Below are positions 17,845-26,664 of a stretch of 64,000 nt of DNA, in pieces; position 1 is the stretch's first letter; the number at the start of each line of letters is the position of its first letter. The translations under genes were made by a program, and so were the position numbers. The DNA is from Asticcacaulis sp. MM231 (lineage in GTDB: Bacteria; Pseudomonadota; Alphaproteobacteria; Caulobacterales; Caulobacteraceae). The notes below the pieces were generated by a model that saw only the letters and a program-made list of their open reading frames with translations, was not told the origin of the DNA and ran no database searches. The stretch is from the NCBI RefSeq assembly GCF_964186625.1, contig NZ_OZ075108.1, forward strand, positions 1,798,001 through 1,862,000, written 5' to 3'.

Positions 17845-19077
17845 ATGATGAAGCGACACAATATCTTAGCCGGTGCGAAAAAAGCCCTTAAGGCGATGAC
17901 GCTGGCGGGTGTCTTATGCACAGGCGTGCTTGTTGTTCAGCCTGCCATGGCGGAAGGAGCTCAAAGCGGCGATGTCGTAAAGGTGCGCATGGGCGGTGAC
18001 GCCTCGCAAACCCGTATCGTTATCGAACTCGGCAAGAGCGTCGCCGGCCAGGTCGTGACGCGCGAAGGTGAAACGTCGCGTCAGGTGATCGCCTTGCCGG
18101 ATATTGACCTGGGCGATGCCATGAGCGGACAGGGGCAGGGGCTGGTCAAGGACTGGCGCATTGATAATGTTGCTGGCAGCACCCGCCTGAAGCTGAACTT
18201 TAAGTCCGGCGCCAAGATCTATCGCCGTTTTCTTCTGCCGCCAGCCGATGGCGTCAGCGTCTATCGCTATGTGATCGATGTGGTGCCGCAGAATACCGAT
18301 ACCTCGACGCCTAAGGCCGCACCCGTGCCGGTCATCGCCACGACGGCGCAAAGCCAGGCACAACTGGCCGCTACCAAGGTGCGCACCAAGAAGATCGTCG
18401 TCATCGATGCTGGTCACGGCGGCAAGGATCCCGGCGCGCTCGGTGGCAATACCTATGAAAAAGACGTCAACCTGGCCGCCGCCAAGGCGCTGCGCGACGC
18501 TCTCACCAAGACTGGCCGCTACACGGTTATCATGACGCGCGACACCGACAGCTTTGTCGATCTCGCTGCTCGCGTCCGCATCGCCCGCTCCGCTGACGCC
18601 GACCTGTTCATTTCGCTGCATTCCGATGCTGGCGGCAACGGCGACACCAGCGGCGCCTCGATCTATACCCTGTCGGATTCAGGCACTGAACGCGCTGCCC
18701 GAAAAGCTTTGGTCAAGGGCGACTGGTCGCTGGCCGACGGCGCTTCGACCGACGCCATGGTCAACCGTATCCTGATCGATCTGACCCAGCGCGCCACCAA
18801 GAACCGTTCGGCCACGTTCGCGCAACTGGTCATGGACAATATCAGCGAAAGCACACCGCTGCTGAAGACCAATCTGCGCCAGGCCGGTTTGTTCGTCCTG
18901 CTGGCGCCCGATGTACCGGCGGTGTTGCTGGAAATGGGCTTTGTCAACAATGCGAAGGATGAGGCCATGCTCAATGATTCGCGCCATCGCGCCGTCATGA
19001 TGGGGCAGGTAGCCAAGGCGATTGATCTGTATTTCGCCAATAATGTTCAGTACGCCTCCTTTGCGGGCCTGAATTAA
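17845..19077 (+). CDS. amiC: N-acetylmuramoyl-L-alanine amidase (AmiC type)
   Basis: A 410-residue periplasmic amidase that cuts the MurNAc-L-Ala bond to split septal peptidoglycan. A signal peptide (ending QPAMA-E) is followed by an AMIN domain (DVVKVRMGGDASQTRIVIELG), which targets the septum, and then a zinc-dependent Amidase_3 domain. Ligands are visible: GHGG in VVIDAGHGGKDPGAL, E in YEKDVNLA, H in FISLHSDAGG and the catalytic E in VLLEMGFVNNA. The start is one of two tandem ATGs (17845 or 17848). PBP1A follows on the same strand beyond a terminator. Confidence 0.93.
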   Translation: MMKRHNILAGAKKALKAMTLAGVLCTGVLVVQPAMAEGAQSGDVVKVRMGGDASQTRIVIELGKSVAGQVVTREGETSRQVIALPDIDLGDAMSGQGQGLVKDWRIDNVAGSTRLKLNFKSGAKIYRRFLLPPADGVSVYRYVIDVVPQNTDTSTPKAAPVPVIATTAQSQAQLAATKVRTKKIVVIDAGHGGKDPGALGGNTYEKDVNLAAAKALRDALTKTGRYTVIMTRDTDSFVDLAARVRIARSADADLFISLHSDAGGNGDTSGASIYTLSDSGTERAARKALVKGDWSLADGASTDAMVNRILIDLTQRATKNRSATFAQLVMDNISESTPLLKTNLRQAGLFVLLAPDVPAVLLEMGFVNNAKDEAMLNDSRHRAVMMGQVAKAIDLYFANNVQYASFAGLN

Positions 19078-19105
19078 GTCCCAAGCTTAAGGCTCTGAAA
19101 TATAT

Positions 19106-19139
19106 AAGGCCCTGTCGTTTTCGGCAGGGCCTTTTCTTT
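19106..19139 (+). terminator. Rho-independent terminator after amiC
   Basis: A ten-base stem (19108-19117 pairing with 19122-19131, GGCCCTGTCG with CGGCAGGGCC, one G-U pair) closes a TTTT loop and is followed by TTTTCTTT. It lies 30 bases after the amiC stop. Confidence 0.92.
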
Positions 19140-19317
19140 GTTTTGAAATCCGCCCGGAGCAGAGTTTGGTCATGGCTTGCTCATGGCGATGAAATTTATC
19201 CGAATGGCTTTGCCTAATGCCTGCGGTTTGCTAAGTGTAAGGATAAAGGTGTCTTGAGCCGCCCGTCGGGCGGCTATGTGGGGATGCGGGACGCACATCT
19301 GTTGTGTTGGAGGTCGC

Positions 19318-21732
19318 TTGCTAAGGTCGTCTGAGCGTTGGTTTGCCATGGCAGGTGTCGCCGTGATGACGGCTGTGGCCATTGCGGGCTTCGCGGTCGC
19401 GGTCTATGCCGCCTGGCTGTTCCATGACATGCCCGATGGCAGCGAACTGGCCGACTTCCACCCGGTGACCTCGGCACGCGTTTTTGCCTGGGACGGCACC
19501 CTGATCGGTGAATACGGCCAGGAACGCCGCATCTATGTGCCCTACAGCCGGATGCCGACGCGCGTGACGCAGGCCTTCCTCGCCGCCGAAGACCGCAATT
19601 TCTTTACACACAATGGGGTCGATGTCAGCGGCGTGTCGCGCGCCATGGCCAAGAACGTCTTCAACCTGTTGCGTGGCAAACGCTTTGAAGGTGGCTCGAC
19701 CATAACCCAGCAGGTCGCCAAGAACCTGCTGCTGAACAATGAGCGCACGGTCGGCCGCAAACTCAAGGAAGTCATTCTGGCGCGTCGGCTGGAAAACTCT
19801 CTGCCGAAAGAGCAAATTCTTGAGCTTTATCTCAATGACATCTACCTCGGTTATCGCTCCTATGGCGTCGGTGCCGCCGCGTTCAACTATTTCGGCAAGT
19901 CGCTGGATGAGTTGTCCTTAAGTGAACTGGCGTTTCTTGGCGCCTTGCCCAAGGGACCGGAAAACTATCGTCCCTCAACCCACAAGGCCGCAGCGATCGC
20001 GCGTCGTAACTGGGTGATCGGCGAAATGCTCAAGGCCGGTTGGGTCGGGCGGGCCGAGGCCGAGGCGGCGATGAAGGAAGATCTGGTCATTCAGGACAAG
20101 CCGCGTCGCGCCAAGTACCAGGACGCCGACTATTTCGTCAGCGAAGTCGAACTGCGCGCGAAGCGGCTTTTCAACGACGCCATCTATACAGACGGCTACT
20201 ACGTCAAGACGACGCTTGATCCCAAGCTGCAGACCATGGCGCGCGAAGCTCTGATGACGGGGCTGGAAACCTATGATCGTCGCCATGGCTGGCGCGGCGC
20301 CTGGTCCAATATTCCGGTCACGGACACCTGGGAAGGCGAGGCCGAGGCGGCGGAAGACAAACTGCCGGAATCGCGTCGCGCCCCTTCGGAGCGTCCGAAC
20401 TGGCAGATCGGCCTGATCGAGAAAAATTCCGGCGCCGTGCGCGCCATTGACGGTGGCCATGGCTCAATCCGTGGTGATGATCTGGCGTGGGCGCAGGCGA
20501 CCCGCGGTCTGAAAGCCGGCGATCTGGTCTATGTCTCCGAAGACACCAAGGGTGTTTACCGCCTGCGTCAGGTGCCGAAGGTCAATGGTTCTCTGGTCGC
20601 GGTCGATCCCTATTCCGGCCGCATCATGGCTATGGTCGGCGGTTATTCCTATTCGCTGTCAAAGTTCAACCGCGCCACCATGGCGCAACGTCAGCCGGGC
20701 TCTTCGATCAAGCCGTTCGTCTATGCTGTGGCCCTCTCTAAGGATTTCACGCCTGCCTCTCTCGTCGATGACGGACCTATCAGCATGATGGGCGGGGATG
20801 GCAAGCAATGGTCGCCCGAGAACTATGAGCATGACTATCTTGGCATGCAGCCGATCCGTCGTGGACTTGAACTGTCGCGCAACCTGATGACCGTGCGCCT
20901 GGCGCAAAAGGTTGGCATCAAGCCGGTGACACAGGGCATCGTCAATTTCGGTGTGCTCGACAAGATGCCGAACGAAATGTCGATGGTTTTGGGCGCCGGC
21001 GAAGTCAATCCCTATCGCCTGACCAATGCCTACTCGATCTTCGTCAACGGTGGCCGTAAGGTGAAGCCGCACCTGATCGACGAGGTACAGGATCGTAACG
21101 GCAAGGTGGTCTATAAGGCCGATGAGCGCGTGTGTCCTTCGGCCTGTACAGCGGATTTCGACGGACTTGAGAGTCCGCGTCTCCAGCCGCAAGGCGATGT
21201 GGTGCTTGATCCGATCACCGCCTACGAAGTTAATTCGATGTTGCAGGGCGTGATCCAGCGTGGCACCGGCGCGGCGGCGCGTTCGCTCGGCATTCCCATG
21301 GGTGGCAAGACCGGCACGACCAACGACTATCGCAGCGCCTGGTTCGTTGGCTATACGGCTGAACTGGTGGTCGGCGTCTTTGTTGGCTTTGATGACAACA
21401 GTTCGCTCGGCAACCATGAGACAGGCGCGGTCGCAGCCTTGCCGATCTGGATGGACTTCATGAAGAACGCCAATGCGGGTAAACCGATCCGCCAGTTCAA
21501 CAAGCCAAAAGACGCTGTCTATATGTCGGTGCGCGGTATGGAAGAGGCTTTCAAACCGGGTACGGAGCCCAAATATAATGCGGCGCCGGAAAGCGATGAC
21601 GGTCCCAAGCCCTATCTCGACACCTGGACGGATGATGGCGATAACGGTGGGCCTGTAACGGTTGTGCCGGCCGAGGAACCGCCACCGCCGCCAAAGAAGC
21701 GTCAGGCCGAGGACGCCACGACCCTCTACTAG
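19318..21732 (+). CDS. mrcA: Penicillin-binding protein 1A (bifunctional class A PBP)
   Basis: A peptidoglycan glycosyltransferase and DD-transpeptidase, 804 residues from the chosen start. One N-terminal membrane helix (VAVMTAVAIAGFAVAVYAAWLF) is followed by the GT51 domain (AAEDRNFFTHNGVDVSG with the catalytic glutamate, FEGGSTITQQVAKNLLL). A linker leads to the transpeptidase domain with SSIK (SxxK), SRN (SxN) and KTG in GGKTGTTNDYRSAWFVGY. The start TTG 19318 has GGAGG six bases away; the ATG at 19276 would add 14 atypical residues (GCGTHICCVGG). It ends in a Pro-rich tail. Confidence 0.94.
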   Translation: MLRSSERWFAMAGVAVMTAVAIAGFAVAVYAAWLFHDMPDGSELADFHPVTSARVFAWDGTLIGEYGQERRIYVPYSRMPTRVTQAFLAAEDRNFFTHNGVDVSGVSRAMAKNVFNLLRGKRFEGGSTITQQVAKNLLLNNERTVGRKLKEVILARRLENSLPKEQILELYLNDIYLGYRSYGVGAAAFNYFGKSLDELSLSELAFLGALPKGPENYRPSTHKAAAIARRNWVIGEMLKAGWVGRAEAEAAMKEDLVIQDKPRRAKYQDADYFVSEVELRAKRLFNDAIYTDGYYVKTTLDPKLQTMAREALMTGLETYDRRHGWRGAWSNIPVTDTWEGEAEAAEDKLPESRRAPSERPNWQIGLIEKNSGAVRAIDGGHGSIRGDDLAWAQATRGLKAGDLVYVSEDTKGVYRLRQVPKVNGSLVAVDPYSGRIMAMVGGYSYSLSKFNRATMAQRQPGSSIKPFVYAVALSKDFTPASLVDDGPISMMGGDGKQWSPENYEHDYLGMQPIRRGLELSRNLMTVRLAQKVGIKPVTQGIVNFGVLDKMPNEMSMVLGAGEVNPYRLTNAYSIFVNGGRKVKPHLIDEVQDRNGKVVYKADERVCPSACTADFDGLESPRLQPQGDVVLDPITAYEVNSMLQGVIQRGTGAAARSLGIPMGGKTGTTNDYRSAWFVGYTAELVVGVFVGFDDNSSLGNHETGAVAALPIWMDFMKNANAGKPIRQFNKPKDAVYMSVRGMEEAFKPGTEPKYNAAPESDDGPKPYLDTWTDDGDNGGPVTVVPAEEPPPPPKKRQAEDATTLY

Positions 21733-21810
21733 AGGCGTTCTTTACGGCTTGTCTTTTAAGGCGACGCTCTGTAAACCCGCCCGACAAATCTGATCATTCA
21801 GGAATATATT

Positions 21811-22924
21811 ATGCGTTTGGATATCGAAGCGTCCGCTTCCGAGATCGAGCAGTCCATCGGACTGCTCAGGAGGCGTCTTTGACTGGGATGTCGCGCTGCG
21901 TCGTCTCGACGAATTAAATGCCAAGTCGGAAGATCCGACCCTGTGGGATAAGCCCGAAGCCGCGCAGACCCTCATGCGCGAACGCAACAAGCTGGCGGCC
22001 TCGGTCCAGTCGGTTTTGTCGATTGAAAAAGAGCTGAAAGACGCCATCGAATTCGCTGAACTGGGCGACATGGAGGGCGATGAAAGCCTGATCGAAGAGG
22101 CTCGCAGCCTGCTTAAGGACATCAAGTCCCGCACCGCGCGCGCCGAACTGGAAGCCTTGCTGTCCGGCGAAGCCGATGGCAATGACGCCTATCTCGAAAT
22201 CAATTCCGGCGCCGGCGGCACCGAATCCAACGACTGGGCCGGGATCCTGCTGCGCATGTACAGCCGTTGGGCCACGGCGCACGGTATGACGATCGAGGTC
22301 GAGGAAGAAACGCAGGGCGAACAGGCCGGCATCAAGTCGATCACCTTGCAGATCAAGGGCGAGAACGCTTATGGCTGGTTGAAGACCGAAGCCGGCGTCC
22401 ACCGCCTTGTGCGTATTTCGCCGTTCGATTCCAACGCCAAGCGTCACACCTCGTTTGCTTCAGTCTGGGTCTATCCGGTGGTCGACGATACCATCGTCAT
22501 CGACATCAATCCGGCCGATGTCCGCACCGATACCTACCGCGCATCGGGTTCCGGTGGCCAGCACATCAACAAGACCAACTCGGCCGTGCGCCTGACGCAC
22601 ATCCCGACCGGGATCGCCGTCGCCTGTCAGGCCGGTCGTTCGCAACACGCCAATCGCGATGAAGCGTGGAAGATGTTGCGCGCCCGTCTTTACGAGCAGG
22701 AACTGCAAAAGCGTGAAGCGGCGCAGCAGGCACTGGAAGATTCCAAGACCGATATCGGTTGGGGGCACCAGATCCGATCCTACGTGTTGCAGCCCTACCA
22801 GATGGTCAAGGATCTGCGCACCAACGTCGAAACCTCGGATACGCAGGGCGTGCTCGATGGTGATCTTGATGCGTTTATGGGGGCATCCCTGGCGCAGCGC
22901 GTCGGCGTTACGCGCGACGCTTGA
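21811..22924 (+). CDS. prfB: Peptide chain release factor 2, programmed +1 frameshift
   Basis: RF2 terminates translation at UGA and UAA. The first frame begins at ATG 21811 ([19 protein letters not shown]) and meets an in-frame TGA at 21880-21882. The site is AGG AGG CGT CTT TGA C: an internal Shine-Dalgarno AGGAGG three bases before the CTT slip codon, the classic RF2 autoregulatory shift. After skipping the T at 21880 the frame continues [15 protein letters not shown] through to 22924, giving 370 residues. The tripeptide-type motif SPF ([15 protein letters not shown]) and the catalytic GGQ ([10 protein letters not shown]) are both present. When RF2 is scarce, more ribosomes shift and make more RF2. 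Confidence 0.96.
21868..21882 (+). promoter_or_regulatory. RF2 programmed +1 frameshift signal
   Basis: AGGAGG at 21868-21873, CGT, the CTT slip codon at 21877-21879 and the TGA stop at 21880-21882. The spacing matches the E. coli prfB site. It couples RF2 synthesis to RF2 availability. Confidence 0.95.
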
Positions 22925-22930
22925 GCTGAA

Positions 22931-23932
22931 CTATAGCTCCGGCGTCGCGGTTTCCGCGCCACCGGGTGTCTTGGCGACATTGACCACATCGGCCTTGTCC
23001 GCGGCGGCGCTGACGTCTGCGGCCAGATGCGCAGGCGCCTTGCGACGACCTTTCTTGATGATGATTTGCGCGCCCATGTAGCGCGAATAGACCTGGGTAA
23101 ATTCCGCGCCCAGAAAGAAAATCTGTGTCGAATAATAGATCCAGATCAGCACCACGATCAGCGAACCGGCCGCGCCATAGGCCGAACTGAAGGCGCTCTG
23201 GCCCAGATAGATGCCGATCAAGAGCTTGCCAACCGAGAAGAGCAGGGCGGTGATGGCGGCCCCAATCCATACGTCTCGCCATTTGATATGCACATCCGGC
23301 AAGACCTTGAAGATCATGGCGAACAGCAGGGTAATGACGGCGAACGAGATGAGCAGGTTGAGGCCGTGCAGCAGGAACGCGATCGGAATTAGGCCCGCGA
23401 AAAAAGTGCTGATAGCCGATAGCGCGGCCGAAATGACCAGAGCGATCAACAATAGAAAGCCAATCCCGATAATCATGGCGAAGGATAGAAAGCGCTTCTT
23501 TATAAACCAGGTCCAATGGCCGTTTTCGCGTTCCTCAACGTTCCAGATGGTGTTGAGGGCATCCTGAAGCTGGGCGAAAAAGCTGGTGGCAGAGATGATC
23601 AGCGTCACGATGCCGATGAGGCTTGCGATGTAACTGGCCTTAGGGTTGCTTGTGCTGACCAGCATGGATTGAATGGCTTTGGCGCCCTGATCGCCAATCA
23701 GGGCGCGAATCTCATCGAAGATATAGCTGCTGGTGGCATCGCGCCCGAAGGCCAGACCGGCCATGGCGATGACGATCAACAGCAGCGGCCCGATCGACAG
23801 CATACTGTAAAAAGCAAGGGCAGCGCCCAAGCGTGGCACCTTGTCGTCATTCCACTCGCGGATGGTTTCCTTGAAAATGAACCAGAAAGCCGCGGGGGTG
23901 AGAGGCGGTCGCTTGCGAGGTTTATTCGTCAT
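22931..23932 (-). CDS. YihY/BrkB-family inner-membrane protein
   Basis: A 333-residue polytopic membrane protein of the YihY (virulence factor BrkB) family. Typical features: EWNDDKVPRLGAALAFYSMLSIGPLLLIVIAMAG near the N terminus, TLIISATSFFAQLQDALNTIW in the middle, and the YGAAGSLIVVLIWIYYSTQIFFLGAEFTQVY ending. About six transmembrane segments are visible. The function is not settled; the old RNase BN assignment was withdrawn. The start at ATG 23932 (MTNKPRKRPP) is preferred to an upstream in-frame codon. It ends 6 bases from the convergent prfB stop. Confidence 0.9.
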   Translation of the reverse strand: MTNKPRKRPPLTPAAFWFIFKETIREWNDDKVPRLGAALAFYSMLSIGPLLLIVIAMAGLAFGRDATSSYIFDEIRALIGDQGAKAIQSMLVSTSNPKASYIASLIGIVTLIISATSFFAQLQDALNTIWNVEERENGHWTWFIKKRFLSFAMIIGIGFLLLIALVISAALSAISTFFAGLIPIAFLLHGLNLLISFAVITLLFAMIFKVLPDVHIKWRDVWIGAAITALLFSVGKLLIGIYLGQSAFSSAYGAAGSLIVVLIWIYYSTQIFFLGAEFTQVYSRYMGAQIIIKKGRRKAPAHLAADVSAAADKADVVNVAKTPGGAETATPEL

Positions 23933-23985
23933 CTGTTTCCGCCGGGAAAAAATTACAAACGCGGATGAAAGCACAAAGGATATAA

Positions 23986-24021
23986 AGAAAAAAGCCGGAG
24001 ACGGTGAATGACGTCTCCGGC
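23986..24021 (-). terminator. Rho-independent terminator after the bactofilin gene
   Basis: Reading the minus strand, GCCGGAGACG pairs with CGTCTCCGGC (24012-24021 with 23994-24003) and TTTTTTCTTT follows. It lies 34 bases downstream of the bactofilin stop and separates that operon from the YihY gene. Confidence 0.9.
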
Positions 24022-24055
24022 CTTTAAAGGCTGTGTTCGGTAAGCGCGTCTATTT

Positions 24056-24598
24056 CTACTTCAGATCAGACAGGGCATTCATATCGTAGGCGTTCAGTGA
24101 TGGTGTGCCGAAATCAGCGGTGGCAGGCGTTGCGATGGGCGATGCCGCGACCGACGGTGCGGGCTCAGGGCGGCGGCTTTGCAGGCAGCGGCCCTGGAAG
24201 AAGGCGCCGACATCGATGGCCAGCTGATCGTGCGTGATGTCGCCCTCGACATAGGCGGTGGCTTGCAGCTTGATCTGCTTGCCCGTGATCGAGCCAACGA
24301 CGCGGCCACGCACTTCGATGGTTTCAGCCTCGACCTTACCTTCGATATTGCCGGATTCGCCGACGATCAGATGACCGACCTTGACGTCACCGCGCACGGT
24401 GCCATCAAGATGCAGGTCACCATTGCCGGTGATGTTGCCTTCGATCAGCAGGCCGGTGCCGAAGCTCGACAGGCGGGCGCCCGTGGCGGCCGATGACGCC
24501 GGCTTGGTGCGGTTCATGTTGACATTGGGCGTTTCAAGCGGCGGCACCGGAACAGGTTGCGGCTTGGGCGGGGTCGGTTTGCTAGTTTTGTTGAACAT
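24056..24598 (-). CDS. bacA: Bactofilin (polymer-forming cytoskeletal protein, BacA-like)
   Basis: A 180-residue bactofilin. A disordered Pro-rich N terminus is followed by the beta-helical polymerising core (about 45-140): FGTGLLIEGNITGNGDLHLDGTVRGDVKVGHLIVGESGNIEGKVEAETIEVRG and onwards, with the regular spacing of glycine and valine of this fold. A flexible tail ends the protein. Bactofilins form nucleotide-free filaments; in stalked alphaproteobacteria BacA localises stalk-base wall synthesis. The gene starts 17 bases inside the 3' end of the M23 peptidase gene, so the two are translationally coupled. Confidence 0.93.
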   Translation of the reverse strand: MFNKTSKPTPPKPQPVPVPPLETPNVNMNRTKPASSAATGARLSSFGTGLLIEGNITGNGDLHLDGTVRGDVKVGHLIVGESGNIEGKVEAETIEVRGRVVGSITGKQIKLQATAYVEGDITHDQLAIDVGAFFQGRCLQSRRPEPAPSVAASPIATPATADFGTPSLNAYDMNALSDLK

Positions 24599-25724
24599 AA
24601 TCTCCAGCCTTTAAGAAACGTGCGGGGTTTTGAGGACGACCGTTTTGCCAGACTTCGTAATGAAGGTGGGTGCCGGTCGAGCGGCCTGTGTTGCCCATGG
24701 AGGCAATGCGCTGATCGACCGCGACACGTTGTCCGGATCGAACGGCGGCGGATGCCAGGTGGGCGTAGCGGGTCTTGAAGCCATTGCCGTGGTCAATTTC
24801 GACAACGTTGCCGTAGCCGGTGCGAACACCGACATAGGATATGATGCCCGGCGCGGTGGCATAGATCGGTGTCAGGTAAGCGCCGGAAAAGTCCTGGCCA
24901 CTGTGCATCTTCGGACGGTGGTTGAACGGATCGAAGCGCACACCAAAACCGCTGGTTTCACGGGTGCCCACGGTTGGACGACCGAAAGGGATACGCTCGG
25001 CGTTATTTTGTAAGCCGCGCATATCGCTCAGATCCATCGCGGCGTTGCGAATGCGCTCAGCGAAGTCTTCATCGACGCCCAGGAAGCTTGCCAGCACCTT
25101 GTTGTCCTTGGAACGGGTCAGCGGGCTGCTGGTGCCGCTACCCGCGAAGGCCTGCGGGTTCAGGCCGGCCAGTCGGTAGGCAAGGCGCAGCTTTTCAGCG
25201 CGGGTCTTGGCGAAGACTTCGGCCTGGGCCACCATGCGTTCCTGTTCGGCGCGCACCGAATAAATGCGCTCGACCGGCGGCAGGCTGTCATCGGTAGGTG
25301 TCGGAGCAAGGGCTGCCATAGCGCCGGGCACGCCCTTGAAGTCCTTTAGAAGCGTTACCAGGCCCTGATGGCGGTTTTCGACCGTCTTGGCCAGTTGCTC
25401 CAGCGAACCGGAATTGGCGGTGGCCTGATTGGTGGCCATGTCGAGACGAGCCTGACGGTCGGCGATCCAGCGCTCGGACTGCGCCTTCATCATGCGCATC
25501 TGGTTTTCAGAGCCGGCACCGTGATTGGCAGCGAAAAAGAGGGTGAAACCGGTGGAGATGGCTAGCCAGGTGATCAGCGCAGACACCAAAACCATCAGGA
25601 CAAGTTGTTTGCCCGGACTTAAAACATAACCGTGAGTTTCCGTGCCTGAACGGATGTAAAGCTGACGTTCCGGAAATATAAATTCCATCCAGCCGCCCAG
25701 GCGTCCCAAGCTTGTCTTACTCAT
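24582..25724 (-). CDS. Membrane-anchored M23 peptidase paired with bactofilin (LmdC-like)
   Basis: A 380-residue bitopic protein. A short cytoplasmic N terminus (FIFPERQLYIRSG) is followed by a membrane helix at about 40-65 (LVLMVLVSALITWLAISTGF), a predicted coiled region, and a C-terminal lysostaphin-type M23 endopeptidase. Zinc ligands are visible: HSGQD (HxxxD) and HLHYE (HxH) in STGTHLHYEVWQNG. It would cleave peptidoglycan cross-links. The overlap with the bactofilin gene mirrors the BacA-LmdC module described in stalked budding bacteria. The start at ATG 25724 (MSKTSLG) is uncertain; GTG 25736 is also possible. Confidence 0.9.
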   Translation of the reverse strand: MSKTSLGRLGGWMEFIFPERQLYIRSGTETHGYVLSPGKQLVLMVLVSALITWLAISTGFTLFFAANHGAGSENQMRMMKAQSERWIADRQARLDMATNQATANSGSLEQLAKTVENRHQGLVTLLKDFKGVPGAMAALAPTPTDDSLPPVERIYSVRAEQERMVAQAEVFAKTRAEKLRLAYRLAGLNPQAFAGSGTSSPLTRSKDNKVLASFLGVDEDFAERIRNAAMDLSDMRGLQNNAERIPFGRPTVGTRETSGFGVRFDPFNHRPKMHSGQDFSGAYLTPIYATAPGIISYVGVRTGYGNVVEIDHGNGFKTRYAHLASAAVRSGQRVAVDQRIASMGNTGRSTGTHLHYEVWQNGRPQNPARFLKAGDYVQQN

Positions 25725-26032
25725 CACCGCCGCCACCTAAACCTTCTGTTAATTATGCCTTCGTGGCGATAGTTGCGCAAGGTATATATCGCTGATGCCC
25801 CTTAACGGCGGCGGTGATGGACATAAAAGTCATAATAAACAGAATGTTCGTCTGATCGCTCATGTCTTGTGTCCCAATATGAATGCTCTGGTCAGAACTG
25901 TTTCAAGATTGATGCCGCTGGACACTGACGTAAAATTCGCCTCTCAGGATATGTAACCATATTTGCTGCCGAGACCTTGCTTTCGAGGCCTGCGGTGTCA
26001 CGGAATTTTAATTAGACTGTCATTAATATGAC
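25725..26032. other. Intergenic region upstream of the M23/bactofilin operon
   Basis: About 300 AT-richer bases between the peroxiredoxin stop and the M23 start, all transcribed toward lower coordinates. It probably holds the operon promoter. TTAATTA at about 25750 and TTAATTAG with TCATTAAT near 26008-26030 recall CtrA half-sites, but none has the TTAA-N7-TTAA spacing. Confidence 0.4.
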
Positions 26033-26527
26033 TTATTCTGTGATCAGTTCCTTGGTTGTCGCTAAAACATCGTCGATATGGCCTTTAACCTTGACCTTGC
26101 GCCAGGCTTTCCTGATCAAACCTTGAGGGTCTATAATAAAGGTAGAGCGATCCGTGCCCATATAGACGCGGCCATAGAGCGTTTTCTCGCCCCAGGCACC
26201 AAATTCATCGATGGTTGTTGTCTCCGGATCGGACAGAAGCGGCATTTTCAGACCGTACTTGGTAATAAACTTGGCGTGGTCTTTCAGGCTGTCCTTTGAC
26301 AGGCCGAACAGCTTGACGCCGAGTGTTTCAAATTCGGGCAGGGCGGCGGAAAAATCGCAGGCCTCCTGTGTACAGGTTGGCGTGTTGTCCGTGGGGTAGA
26401 TAAACAGTACAGTCCAGCCGCCTTTTAAACCGGAAAGGCTGACATTTTCGCCGCCGCTGGAAGCCAGGTTAAAGTCTGGTGCGGGGTGGGGCGTAAAAGA
26501 AGTTACAGTTTTTGGTGATTTCACCAT
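26033..26527 (-). CDS. bcp: Thioredoxin-dependent thiol peroxidase (Bcp/PrxQ family)
   Basis: A 164-residue atypical peroxiredoxin that reduces hydroperoxides. The PrxQ core is clear: VLFIYPTDNTPTCTQEACDFSAALPEF with the peroxidatic cysteine in PTCTQEACDF. The second cysteine five residues later is the usual PrxQ resolving residue. GLSKDSLKDHAKFITKYGL and the C-terminal dimer region follow. It starts at ATG 26527 and diverges from the AsmA-like gene. Confidence 0.94.
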   Translation of the reverse strand: MVKSPKTVTSFTPHPAPDFNLASSGGENVSLSGLKGGWTVLFIYPTDNTPTCTQEACDFSAALPEFETLGVKLFGLSKDSLKDHAKFITKYGLKMPLLSDPETTTIDEFGAWGEKTLYGRVYMGTDRSTFIIDPQGLIRKAWRKVKVKGHIDDVLATTKELITE

Positions 26528-26664
26528 GACATAGCCTTGCTCAGTATCTAAAGATGATGACAGGGGTAAGATGGTGCGCGTTAACGCTCTTTTGTCGCAA
26601 CCCGTCTACAGATTTCCATCCGCCCTGCTTTACAGCCTTAATTGATGAACCCGTCCAGACATAA

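Noticed and set aside
25725..26040. CtrA binding sites before the M23/bactofilin operon
   Set aside because: TTAA-like half-sites occur, but none pair with a seven-base spacer.
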